DNA of 64,000 bases. It comes from Cafeteria roenbergensis (lineage: Eukaryota; Sar; Bigyra; Bicosoecida; Cafeteriaceae). Position numbers and translations under genes: made by a program. Below, piece after piece: positions 1-13,200 of this stretch (positions are counted from its first letter, which is position 1; each line of letters starts with the position of its first letter). The stretch is taken from assembly GCA_008330645.1 (NCBI GenBank), contig VLTN01000002.1:1287558-1351557 (forward strand). Reading direction: 5' to 3'. Under the pieces are notes generated by a model. The model worked only from the letters and a program-made list of their open reading frames with translations, was not told where the DNA came from and did not search any database.

Positions 1-1280
1 ACGAAGTCTTGGACATCGGCGACGTCGGTCGCAAACGCGGAGATGGAGCCTTGCCCAATGCCCAATGCAGCTGCTTGCAGCTGCTGCAGCGCAGTCCGGA
101 ACCCGTCGATCGGCTCTGGAACTGGCACGGGGGGGGTTTGGCACGAGAGGTTTCCGTACGAAACGCGGGCACTGCCCGCTTCACACTGACAGCCCGTGGT
201 GTTGAGCGGGTTGCTTGCGTTGATGGACGAAAACAGCGGCAGGGCTCCAGGAGCCGTGCAAGCCGCAGCTGACAGGCGCTGGATCGTCGCGTTGAACTGA
301 AGAGCTGGGTCGCCAGAGATCGCTCCGTTGGGACCGTCGATGGCAGCGAGGAGCCCGATAGAGCTCGTGTTGCGAAGCTGGTAGCCACTGCGAGACACGC
401 AGGAGCAGACTGGTTCACTTGCTGTATCGCACCGCCAAAGCGGAAGCACGGCAGGATACAAGTCGCACGCGCAGGCCGTCCAAGGCACGGAACGATTTGC
501 CGAGACTTGCAGCGATGCGCAGCCAACCAAGGTTCTTCCTGCTGTGACCGCCAGCAGCCCAGGAGTGACGCTTGGAGAGGGTGACGGTGATGCGGTCACT
601 GAGACGGTCGGCGTTGCCGATGCCGCTGCTGAGGGTACTGGCGAGGCTGGCGACACGCTTGGGTCAGCGAGGGCACGACCATGCTCCGGCATGCCCATCG
701 GAGCAGTCTCCAACAGGCGCCTTGGCGTGGGAGACGCCTGTTGTGGATTGCACATCGGCAGGGTTGGCGACTGGATGCAAATGGTAGCGTTGGCTGCGAC
801 AGCTTCAATGTCCGCGCGCACTCGCGCCAGGGTCACAAGGCCTGCCTCAAACCCGCTGAGGGCTGTGTCCACTGTGCTGAAGGCAAAAGCGCCGGCTGCC
901 GTTGCTGCAAGTTGGGCGAGACTTGCCCGGGTTGCAATTGATGTGGCATTAGACTGAGACAACTTCTCGCCCAGGACTGCCGATGCGGTGCATAGGGGGC
1001 ACCGAACGCGAAGCGCGGCGAGCTGCTCAGCAGCCGCGGCGACATCGGCATCCAACATTGACGCGTTGCGCTGCACTTCGGCCTCCAGTGCGAGGAAGCG
1101 GCTGCGATGCAGCTGCACCTGAGCGAGCTGTTTTGTGACCTCAGCCTCCACATCGCGCGCTGGAAGAAGTGCCTCGAGCCCACCCTCTGGCAGGACTGCA
1201 TAGTGCGCGAACGACTGGTTCAGACTTCCAAGAACGGCGACCAGGGGGGTAGGAACGGTGCACAGCCCTTGGTTGGGCTT
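1..1280 (-). other. C-terminal-most visible part: helical segment, Ser/Pro linker, Cys-rich segment
   Basis: From about 1,230 to 780 the minus frame is Ala/Leu/Glu-rich and helix-like (for example DVAAAAEQLAALRVRC). From 700 to 560 lies another SVTASPSPSPSVTP linker, and from 540 to 150 a Cys-rich stretch with CACDLY and CSCVSRSGY. The frame is still open at base 3, so the gene continues to the left. Confidence 0.65.
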
Positions 1281-4200
1281 GGCCACGGCCGTCAAGCAGC
1301 TATCAAGAGGCAGCAGGCGGAACGAAAGCGACTCCCTGAACGTGAGCAGCTCGACTGGCACCATCCACACACGCTGCTCCCTGAAGGATACGACGTCCGC
1401 TGCCCTGAACGCAAGATCCACCCCAAGTCCGACGGAAAACTTGCTGAAGTTTGACACAGGCACGTTGAAGTGTGCCGTCGCCCAGAGCTGCCGCACGGCT
1501 GTCGGCCGAGAGGGCGAAACCAAGTACTTGGAGTCGAGCGATGGTGCAGTCCTCCACTCAAGAGCTGTGGCCGACGCAAACAGGCGAACCGTCGCAACAG
1601 GCTCCGAGTCGGGGCGAGATGCAATGGGTGGCTGGCACCTCGAGCACCGAAACCTCGGCTCAGTCGCGATACCTGACACATTTTCAACCGTGGCGGGCAG
1701 TGTCGACAACCCACCGGCCGGGATTGGACGCAGCGGCTGTCCACCGCAAGCGGCAGAGAGAGACGGAAGAACTTCCACGATTCCCAGCCGGCTGGTTCCG
1801 GTCTGGTAAACCTCAAAGGTCCACAACCTCTTCGCGCCAGACGCTGGCAGCTGGCTTTGCGTGGCCTGCAACGCCAGGCCTTGCAGAGCAACATCAGCGA
1901 AAGGGTTGAAACCCTGAACAGGGGACTTGAAAACGACCTGAACTTCCAGGCGGCTGGTGCCTGTCGCGCCATCGGAAACCAGCACGCGTCCAGACTTGTT
2001 CGCGGCAGGGTCCAAGGCCAGCGCCAAGCCGTGCGCGCCGCTGGCACCCGTCGACTCGAAGACCTCTACAGACAAGACGCTGGTGAAGACCCGCCAGGCC
2101 ACGTTGGGCTCGGAAGGCAGGGCGACGGGTGGGAATGAGTCCATCCCGGGGGGTGCCCTCAGAAGGCGGATGACGGGCACGCTGGGCAGCACTGACGTGT
2201 TGCCTGGGGGCGGGTTTGTCTGGCCATTGTCTTGATTGGGTTGCTCTGTGACTTGGTCGCCGGAGGAACCCTGACCGTTCTGATCTTCCTGTGGCCACAG
2301 AGGCGACTGGACGTACTCCGCAAATCCATTGTCAACCAGAAATTGGTCCAGTGACTGCGTCGTGGATGGCAAGCTTGGTCCACCATGGCTGAAGCTCCAG
2401 CCGCTGGGGTAGGTTGGCAAAAGGGAAACTTCGACCACCGATGGCACTTGCAGGGGCTCGACGACAACCATTGGAAGCTCCCAAACCGCCGATTTGCCGT
2501 CAGCGTCGGGCTGCACCGCTCTCGGCTGCGCCAGCGAGCTCGGTATGCTCAGCAGCGATGCGTCTGGCTGGAATCCCTTCGGGAGATCGTCGGAGCCGGC
2601 ATCAGCTTGAAGTGCGTTCACCACAGCAATTCCAGAGAGCTTGACGCGCGTGGCCCACCCAGGCAGGCCGGGCAGCGACTCGACTTGCTGCGCGTCACAG
2701 CCAGCCCCGACGCTGAAGTTGCTGCCCGCGGTTGCATTCGGCGTGGCAGACGTGCTCGATAGAGCCGAACATCCAGACTGGTTGCCTTGAGGTAGCGGTG
2801 CGCCCTCAAGCTGTGCTAGGTCCCAGATCGTGTCATCGTCGCATTGCATCGGCTGCACCCCGCTGAACGTGAACATGCTGATAGGAAGCGAAGCCACAGG
2901 AAGGTTGAGGCGGAGAACAGCAACGGAGCATCGAGACCAACTCGCCCCGGCCGCGAGCAAGTCAGGGACAACGGCTTGAGCTATACTTCGTTCGCCGCGG
3001 CCCAGACGGGAATCGCCGTCTTCGTCCTCGTAGACATCCAGCGACTCGACGGATGCAATTGCCCGCACGGCCGCTGTTGGTGGCATGACTGCGTTGCTCA
3101 ACGTGACTGTTGGCGTCGGAAGCAAGCAGCTGGTGGCAGCAGCTCCGAGGTCGGCGCACGAAGTCACGGGGTGCAACGTGACGGTCGAGTTGGCTGCATT
3201 CGAGAGCAACTGGATCGGGGCCGCCCAGAGCGGGGAGCACTGCTCCCCGGCCGCAAAGTCCTCCACGGTGTCCGACGTGACAGCCACTGGCAGCGTGCCG
3301 GGCAAGAGCAATGCGTTGGAGAGCGCAAAAGCTTGGACCGGAAGTCGGCAAACTGGAACGGTGAAGAGCAAATGCGCCCACGGAAACAGCTGCGTAGTTT
3401 CCTGGCCGTCTTGATACCAGCCGCTGGAATTCATCATCGGCTCTCTGGCAATGCCCGCTCGAACAAGCGTCGCCGAAAACATTGCCCGGGTGCCCAGAGA
3501 CGAGAGGGATGACTCTGCAACCCGAGGCGACACCGCGCTGCAAACGTCAAGGGCGCCAAACTCTCCAGAGAGCCGTTTCCTCGAGTAGGAGTGGCTCACG
3601 TTGAACTGAACTGGAGGGCGGGGCGGGATTGCCGTGAGGTTGGCCACCGTGTCCGCTACATCGCGGCAAAACGGCGCTGCAAGACTAAAGTGCAAGTACT
3701 CCAGCTGGGACCTTGGCATCCCAACTGTCGGATCTGCACCCGAAATGCTCGAAGTTGGACAGAGGGCCGATACCGAGGAGTTGACTGACGGGCACGCGAC
3801 CCAGCCCAGCGACCGCAGATACGAATCACGGATCGCGGCCAAGCTGACATTGGCCCCAGCCTGCCAAGCCCTTGATTGGGCAACAACCGAAGCTTGCAGA
3901 CTCGAGCAGTTTTGTGAGCTCAAGTTTGCAGGCGTGCTGGTTGCTTGCTGCGCAGACTGAACCAGCCCGTCCTCGGACGACACTTCCCAAAGCTCCGGGG
4001 CTCCCACCTGGGCGCAGCGCAACTCCCATCCCGTCGACACGTTGGAGCATGCCTGTCCCAGCTTCAGACTTGACCCACAGCATGGCACAGGCTGCGGTGA
4101 CGGCGCGTCGCCGCACACCGTGAGAAGCTCGGCAGCGCAGTCCTGCGCGGCTTGGGATACATTGACCAGGCATTCGTTTGCGGCACCTGCAGCAAGAGAC

Positions 4201-7200
4201 GAGTTAGAGCAATTTCCTGTCGTGCCATTCCCGAGGCCCTCAACACAGCTGACGTTCGCGCTGCTATTGCCTGCGGTACACGTCGCGGAGCAGTTGCAAG
4301 TGGTGTTCGTCGACAGATGAGTCCCGTTGGCCATCCCTTGGGTTCCATTGACCATCGAAGAGGTGGAGTTGGCCGTGCACTGGCAACTACAGTTTGCGCT
4401 GGCGTTGGCGGCAGGAGCAAGACTGCAGAGCCTGACAGTGTCCGCCACACGAGCCTCCAGACACACCTGCGCCGGCTCAGTAGCGTTGCATCGCGCTGCC
4501 GCCGCGCTGATGCAAAAGGAGGAATTGGCGCCTGTAGTTCGGCAGGAAGTGAACTCTCGGGAGAGGCAAGCTGAGACATTCACAGGGTCCGCCTCCACAG
4601 TAAAGCAAGTTCCGTTTGGGCCCGTGAGGGGCTCGTGCGGCGGCTCTGGCGTGAGCAGCGCCCCGCATTTGTCCGCCACGCTGACCGCTGCGCAAGCCGC
4701 AACTGAAGCATTTGCCACCGAGCTGTTCAGAGCTCCGCAAGCGTCCGCAGACGACCGAATGGCGCCAACAATGCAAGAGCTGGCCACATCCGACACGTTG
4801 TCGCATCTCGAAGGGACGACAAGCGCGCACTCTGTGGCATTCGTCCAGCTGCTCAGACACCTGGCAAGCTCCATTGCAACACAGCTAGTCTGGCAACGGC
4901 GGCACGTGCCGTTGGCTTGAAGCAGAGTGGCGTTGAACGTTGGAGTACAAAGTGTGGAATTCAGCGTCACGTTGGTGCACCCAGTGTGCTTGACGCAGGA
5001 GGCGTTGGCTGCAAAGGCCAGCTCTGTGAGGTTCCCGCAGAAGGACGCGTTGACCGATGACTTGTTGTCCAGTGGGAGAGCTGCCTGCACCTGGGCCACA
5101 GTGGGCACAGCGGGAGGTGACGGAAGCGGCAGAGGCGTCCGCGTGACGTTGTCGAGCACAGAACTGTTCAGCGACGCCCTGCAGGTGTCGTTTCGATATG
5201 GCAAGACCGCGACCGCCACGGAAGGAGTTGCCCCCGTGACATCCAAAACGATCTCCCATTGTCGGGACATCCCCGTCGCGAATTCTGTCGCGTTCGCAGA
5301 CTCGGCCACATCGAAAGGAGCCAGCTGCAACCCCTGCAGCAGCAAGTCTCTGCTGGCCACCAGCCGCGCCACTGGCTCCGAAAACGACGCGACGGCGAGA
5401 AGCCGTGTCGCTGACGTGTTCAAGCCAGTCACATTCCTCGCTGCTCTTCCCCGAGGCAAGCAGCTGCCATCAGTGTTCAACTGCAGCGGTGTCACGACCC
5501 GGGTCCAGTCTGCTGCGCGAGGCGACTCCGGCACATTCTTGCTGGTGTCCACGCACCGAACGAACGAAAGCGGCGAGCCAGACGGAGGCATTGAAGCTGG
5601 CACGGAGGCAGCGCTGGAGCCTGAGGTGCTGTTGGACGGAACTGGCGTCGATGTGCCGTTGGGGGTCAGCGACGAAGAAGATTCGTTGACTGCTGATGGG
5701 AGGCTCGAATTCGCACTGCCGTCGACAGCGAGCGCAAGGTCCGAGGGCGGCGTGCTGCCACTGGCTCCAGGCCACTCGAAGAGCCACATAGAAACCAGCG
5801 ATGCCCTCACTTCCCAGCGAACAGTCAGCGGCGAAGCTCGGAACAGGGGGGTCGTGGGAGGCGAACCCACTGGACGCGCGATGATGCCAATGTGCGCTCC
5901 GGAGGTAGCTGTCGACGAGTTGCGTACGAAAGCGCAGTCCCAGACGCGGTCGGGGAAGGCTGACTGAGGGAACGCTCGGAATGCACTCGGGTGAGGCGCA
6001 GTCAGGCCAGATGCAACGAAGTGAGCGCAGGAGATTCCAGCGACACCTGACTGGAACGCAATCCTTGCGACGAAGTGAGTGTCAGACGACCAGCTGCCGA
6101 CCTCGAAATTGGCCTCGTGCTCGTCCACGACGCCGTTCCTGTTCTTGTCCTCGAAGACTCGGAGCTGTGAGACGCGCGACTCAAACAGGGCGATGGCCGA
6201 GGGCTCCGTCAACGGAGCTGGAGGCGCAGCGATCAGCGGGACTGGAAGGTCCTCGTCCGAACAGGCACGTGGAGACTCAGGGCTGGGTGTCGAAACGAAA
6301 TCTGAACATGAGAGAATTGAGCGGCCTTGAAAGGCGAACTGACCAGTGGACTCTGGGACGGCTGAATCGACGGCCCAAGACACTGAACAGCCTGACGACC
6401 GGCGCTCAGACTGCTCGAGGCCGAACGGCACGGCTTCAGCAGACACCTGGACCCCGGACACGCTGAAGGCATGAATTGGCACCCTGCAAACTGGCGCAGA
6501 GTACCTCAACACCATGAACAGCCGAAGAGCCGAAGTGAAGTTCCCTTCCATCGTGTCGAGCAGCGGGTCGGCAACAGGGAGCTCCTGGATGGAAGCCGAT
6601 ACTGGGAACACGAAGAACCGCCCGGTGGCAACAAACGAGCCAGCGCGGGTCCTTGCAATGCGGGGCAGGGCGGTGGAGCAAAGCCCAAACGAACCCAAAC
6701 CAGCCGCGTGCGCTAGAGACACGGCGGACGAGAAACACTCGAACTCCCCGAACGGGAGGAGCGTCGCCGCGATGCGAGACGAGGCGCCCGTGGCCTCGAC
6801 CTCGACCGACCACACAGCCTGTCGAGACGGCGCGGGCGAGGCCACCACGCCGCTCTCCAGACCCGCCGGCACGACCTGCAGGCCCTCCAGCTGCAGGTCC
6901 CGCCCCGCATCGAAGCCACTCACCGGCGACGCGAACCCGACCTCAACAACCAGCCGCGTGGACCGGGTCGACCCGTTCACCACCACCCCGCTGCCGTTCG
7001 CCCCAGGCGCCGAGCCGACCGCACCCAGCACCTCGCGAAGCTGGATGAACGTCGGACGCACCCGGTACTGCCACGAGAAGACCAACGACGTCTCGTTGAA
7101 CCGCGGGGTCGTGCCTGTCTGGGCCCCGTCCAGCGTCACGGACACGGCCAGGCCGTCGCCGGCAGTGTCAATCACAAGCGGCACGTCCCAGACGCGGCTC

Positions 7201-10200
7201 GGGAAGCTCGACGAAGGATCCGATACGAACGGAGCAGACGCCGACGCCGCCCCGCACCCTCCCACCCGGGCTCCCCGCACGACAATGTGCGACGTGCTCA
7301 GACCGGCCACGCCCGAGCTGAATCGCACCCGCGCCACCAGGCACTGACGCCACGATACCGCGCCGTCGCTTGGGCCGCTCGCCGGGAGCGCGTGCTCCGC
7401 GGCCTCCGCGGGTGACACGCGACCGTCCCCGTCCACGTCCTCAAACACCGACACAGACGACACCTGCGACCAGTAGTACTCCGCGCTCGACACGTCGCCG
7501 CCGGTTGACGCTGCCCAGATCAGCGGCGACGGCAGGTCTTCGGCCCCGCAAGCCGACGACCCCGTCCGAGGAGTCGCGCCGGGCCCGGACGCGGCACCGC
7601 CGTCCATCGCATCGCATCCAAGCACCGAGCGGCCGGACACCGACATGGTCGACGTGTCCTCCTGCACCCGGACAGCCAGCGCCCACGCGCTCGAGCACCC
7701 GCCCACCAGACGGTCCCAGGCCTCCACGGCGACCGGAAGCTCGTGCGGCACCGGGCTCAGCCCGACCAGGGAGAACGCCGCCATGGGCACTCGGCACACG
7801 GGAACCGAGAAGCGAAGCAGCGCCCAGGAGCGAGGCACGAGCGTCTTGTTGCTCGTTGCAGACACTAGGGAAGCGGATTGATTCAATGTGTTGAAAAGCT
7901 GGGCATGCAGCTCTGATGCTACAACCTCGGCGATGAAAGAGCAAGAAGTCCTGTACTGAGAAGTGTGCTCCGCTGCAACACGAGGCAGCACAGCCGAGCA
8001 CGACCGCAGCGAAGTAAGGGACTGCCGGACGTCCCTTGGCGTCGATAAGACGACTTCAGGAGAAAGTACCCCGGAACAGCACCCGGTGCCAGTGCAAGCC
8101 GTGGAGTTCAAGCATTGCAGAGTCGGACCCGAGCGAACAACTGTGACATTGACAGCTGGAGAATAACCTGACACACAGTCAGATTGGCTGAACGGGAGGA
8201 GCGTCGCCGCGATGCGAGACGAGGCGCCCGTGGCCTCGACCTCGACCGACCACACAGCCTGTCGAGACGGCGCGGGCGAGGCCACCACGCCGCTCTCCAG
8301 ACCCGCCGGCACGACCTGCAGGCCCTCCAGCTGCAGGTCCCGCCCCGCATCGAAGCCACTCACCGGCGACGCGAACCCGACCTCAACAACCAGCCGCGTG
8401 GACCGGGTCGACCCGTTCACCACCACCCCGCTGCCGTTCGCCCCAGGCGCCGAGCCGACCGCACCCAGCACCTCGCGAAGCTGGATGAACGTCGGACGCA
8501 CCCGGTACTGCCACGAGAAGACCAACGACGTCTCGTTGAACCGCGGGGTCGTGCCTGTCTGGGCCCCGTCCAGCGTCACGGACACGGCCAGGCCGTCGCC
8601 GGCAGTGTCAATCACAAGCGGCACGTCCCAGACGCGGCTCGGGAAGCTCGTCGAAGGATCCGATACGAACGGAGCAGAGGCCGACGCCGCCCCGCACCCT
8701 CCCACCCGGGCTCCCCGCACGACAATGTGCGACGTGCTCAGACCGGCCACGCCCGAGCTGAATCGCACCCGCGCCACCAGGCACTGACGCCACGATACCG
8801 CGCCGTCGCTTGGGCCGCTCGCCGGGAGCGCGTGCTCCGCGACCTCCACGGGTGACACGCGACCGTCCCCGTCCACGTCCTCAAACACCGATACAGACGA
8901 CACCTGCGACCAGTACTCCGCGCTCGACACGTCGCCGCCGGTTGACGCTGCCCAGATCAGCGGCGACGGCAGGTCTTCGGCCCCGCAAGCCGACGACCCC
9001 GTCCGAGGAGTCGCGCCGGGCCCGGACGCGGCACCGCCGTCCATCGCATCGCATCCAAGCACCGAGCGGCCGGACACCGACATGGTCGACGTGTCCTCCT
9101 GCACCCGGACAGCCAGCGCCCACGCGCTCGAGCACCCGCCCACCAGACGGTCCCAGGCCTCCACGGCGACCGGAAGCTCGTGCGGCACCGGGCTCAGCCC
9201 GACCAGGGAGAACGCCGCCATGGGCACTCGGCACACGGGAACCGAGAAGCGAAGCAGCGCCCAGGAGCGAGGCACGAGCGTCTTGCCGCCTTCCGACAGC
9301 GCCACCTCGGACGCGTTGAGAGACGGAGCGGTCACCAAGGACGCGTTCAAGACAGATGCGTTGAACTGACGCTGGACAGAGTACGCTGCATCGGTCGCGG
9401 CAACTCGAGGAAGGCAAGACGAGCAGCGAGCACCAACATCATCGACTGCCTGTGAAGAGGTGGAGTTGACGGCAAGCACGCTGCTGGAGCAAGCGTGTGC
9501 CCCGTATGGGAGGAGCGTCGCCGCGATGCGAGACGAGGCGCCCGTGGCCTCGACCTCGACCGACCACACAGCCTGTCGAGACGGCGCGGGCGAGGCCACC
9601 ACGCCGCTCTCCAGACCCGCCGGCACGACCTGCAGGCCCTCCAGCTGCAGGTCCCGCCCCGCATCGAAGCCACTCACCGGCGACGCGAACCCGACCTCAA
9701 CAACCAGCCGCGTGGACCGGGTCGACCCGTTCACCACCACCCCGCTGCCGTTCGCCCCAGGCGCCGAGCCGACCGCACCCAGCACCTCGCGAAGCTGGAT
9801 GAACGTCGGACGCACCCGGTACTGCCACGAGAAGACCAACGACGTCTCGTTGAACCGCGGGGTCGTGCCTGTCTGGGCCCCGTCCAGCGTCACGGACACG
9901 GCCAGGCCGTCGCCGGCAGTGTCAATCACAAGCGGCACGTCCCAGACGCGGCTCGGGAAGCTCGTCGAAGGATCCGATACGAACGGAGCAGACGCCGACG
10001 CCGCCCCGCACCCTCCCACCCGGGCTCCCCGCACGACAATGTGCGACGTGCTCAGACCGGCCACGCCCGAGCTGAATCGCACCCGCGCCACCAGGCACTG
10101 ACGCCACGATACCGCGCCGTCGCTTGGGCCGCTCGCCGGGAGCGCGTGCTCCGCGGCCTCCGCGGGTGACACGCGACCGTCCCCGTCCACGTCCTCAAAC

Positions 10201-13200
10201 ACCGACACAGACGACACCTGCGACCAGTACTCCGCGCTCGACACGTCGCCGCCGGTTGACGCTGCCCAGATCAGCGGCGACGGCAGGTCTTCGGCCCCGC
10301 AAGCCGACGACCCCGTCCGAGGAGTCGCGCCGGGCCCGGACGCGGCACCGCCGTCCATCGCATCGCATCCAAGCACCGAGCGGCCGGACACCGACATGGT
10401 CGACGTGTCCTCCTGCACCCGGACAGCCAGCGCCCACGCGCTCGAGCAACCGCCCACCAGACGGTCCCAGGCCTCCACGGCGACCGGAAGCTCGTGCGGC
10501 ACCGGGCTCAGCCCGACCAGGGAGAACGCCGCCATGGGCACTCGGCACACGGGAACCGAGAAGCGAAGCAGCGCCCAGGAGCGAGGCACGAGCGTCTTGC
10601 CGCCTTCCGACAGCGCCACCTCGGACGCGTTGAGAGACGGAGCGGTCACCAAGGACGCGTTCAAGACAGATGCGTTGAACTGACGCTGGACAGAGTACGC
10701 TGCATCGGTCGCGGCAACTCGAGGAAGGCAAGACGAGCAGCGAGCACCAACATCATCGACTGCCTGTGAAGAGGTGGAGTTGACGGCAAGCACGCTGCTG
10801 GAGCAAGCGTGTGCCCCGTATGGGAGGAGCGTCGCCGCGATGCGAGACGAGGCGCCCGTGGCCTCGACCTCGACCGACCACACAGCCTGTCGAGACGGCG
10901 CGGGCGAGGCCACCACGCCGCTCTCCAGACCCGCCGGCACGACCTGCAGGCCCTCCAGCTGCAGGTCCCGCCCCGCATCGAAGCCACTCACCGGCGACGC
11001 GAACCCGACCTCAACAACCAGCCGCGTGGACCGGGTCGACCCGTTCACCACCACCCCGCTGCCGTTCGCCCCAGGCGCCGAGCCGACCGCACCCAGCACC
11101 TCGCGAAGCTGGATGAACGTCGGACGCACCCGGTACTGCCACGAGAAGACCAACGACGTCTCGTTGAACCGCGGGGTCGTGCCTGTCTGGGCCCCGTCCA
11201 GCGTCACGGACACGGCCAGGCCGTCGCCGGCAGTGTCAATCACAAGCGGCACGTCCCAGACGCGGCTCGGGAAGCTCGACGAAGGATCCGATACGAACGG
11301 AGCAGACGCCGACGCCGCCCCGCACCCTCCCACCCGGGCTCCCCGCACGACAATGTGCGACGTGCTCAGACCGGCCACGCCCGAGCTGAATCGCACCCGC
11401 GCCACCAGGCACTGACGCCACGATACCGCGCCGTCGCTTGGGCCGCTCGCCGGGAGCGCGTGCTCCGCGGCCTCCACGGGTGACACGCGACCGTCCCCGT
11501 CCACGTCCTCAAACACCGACACAGACGACACCTGCGACCAGTACTCCGCGCTCGACACGTCGCCGCCGGTTGACGCTGCCCAGATCAGCGGCGACGGCAG
11601 GTCCTCGGCCCCGCAAGCCGACGACCCCGTCCGAGGAGTCGCGCCGGGCCCGGACGCGGCACCGCCGTCCATCGCATCGCATCCAAGCACCGAGCGGCCG
11701 GACACCGACATGGTCGACGTGTCCTCCTGCACCCGGACAGCCAGCGCCCACGCGCTCGAGCACCCGCCCACCAGACGGTCCCAGGCCTCCACGGCGACCG
11801 GAAGCTCGTGCGGCACCGGGCTCAGCCCGACCAGGGAGAACGCCGCCATGGGCACTCGGCACACGGGAACCGAGAAGCGAAGCAGCGCCCAGGAGCGAGG
11901 CACGAGCGCCTTGCCGCCTTCCGACAGCGCCACCTCGGACGCGTTGAGAGACGGAGCGGTCACCAAGGACGCGTTCAAGACAGATGCGTGGAACTGGGCT
12001 CGCCCACTCAGCCCCTGCCCAACTGCGCCGATCCCAGGGCTGGCCGTCGAGCAAACCTGCGCCAGGGACGCCGGGTCCAGCAGACTTGCCGCAGCGTGGC
12101 AGGTGTCACGACGCTGAGGCAGAACATGCACTGTCAGATTGCTCGTTCCACCGTTCGCTCTGACGTCTAGCGTCCATACTCGGCCACCTTGGGTGGCGCT
12201 TGCGGCCACGAAATCCAGACCTTTCAGTCTAACATCTGCCACTGCCGAAAGGTTGGTTGTTGCAGTCTCAAGCACAATCTGGGCCTGGAGCCTCGTGTCT
12301 CGGGTCGGTTGGCCAGCGGCTACGTGGCCGCTAGAGTCCACGATGGAGACATTCAACACCCGTGCAAGGGCGGCTGCGCGCACGACGGCGTTTGAGACCG
12401 CAAGCGAAGGAACGGAGAGCAAGCCTCCAGCGATTGGACGCGCAGAAGCCTGAGAGACCAGTTCCCCGACGGTCACAGCGACCGTCCACTCTGTCAAGGC
12501 TCCGGACAAGGGCTGCGCCGTTGCGGCGACTGGCGGCCAGCTACGGCATTGCGTCGCCTCCAGCCCGGTGAGTGCAAGCTGGTCGGCGCTGAAATTTGCC
12601 ACGGCGCGATCAAAACCGATCCGCAGAGAAGCGCACTTCCCATTCAACGGCGCCAAGAAGTGCCCGGCGTTCGCTCCTGACAGCCACTCCGCCGAGAGCG
12701 TCGCCAAGTCGCCCTCATCCACCCCATGAGGCGCTACGGACCAAAGCTGCAAGTACTTGACTTGCGCCCGCAGCTCGACAGAAGCTGATGTCGTTGCTGC
12801 GATGGGCATCGACTGCATCTCACAAGTCTCCTGCTGGCCAGCGCATGGCTCTGTGCCGCGTACAGAGAACGCCGCGAGCGAGGCTTGGCCCAAGACCGAC
12901 ACAGGCAAGCCCCAAGCCAAGGCTCCGCCGTCACTCGACGAAAGCCAGGCAGCGCCTGAAGAGTTCCAAGTTCCGATGGCGACAGGGTTCGTGACGCCAG
13001 CGGCAACTTGCAAGCCTTGAACAAGGTTGAAGTTTGCAACTCTCATGCCAGAGACGGGCTGAGAAAACTCCGCAACCGCGAACATATCACGGAGCGCAGT
13101 TGCGCCGGTGATGTTTGCACTCGAGGTCAGTGATGCCGCACTCCGCAGGGACAGGCGCGGCTGAAGCCGCGAGGCAGACGCGCGGAACGCTTCGCGGAAC

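Noticed and set aside
6754-11990. Possible transposon or LTR interpretation of the 1.3-kb repeats
   Set aside because: Spacing is an exact multiple of three, the frame stays open through all copies, there are no terminal repeats, target duplications or transposase, and the encoded modules match neighbouring protein.
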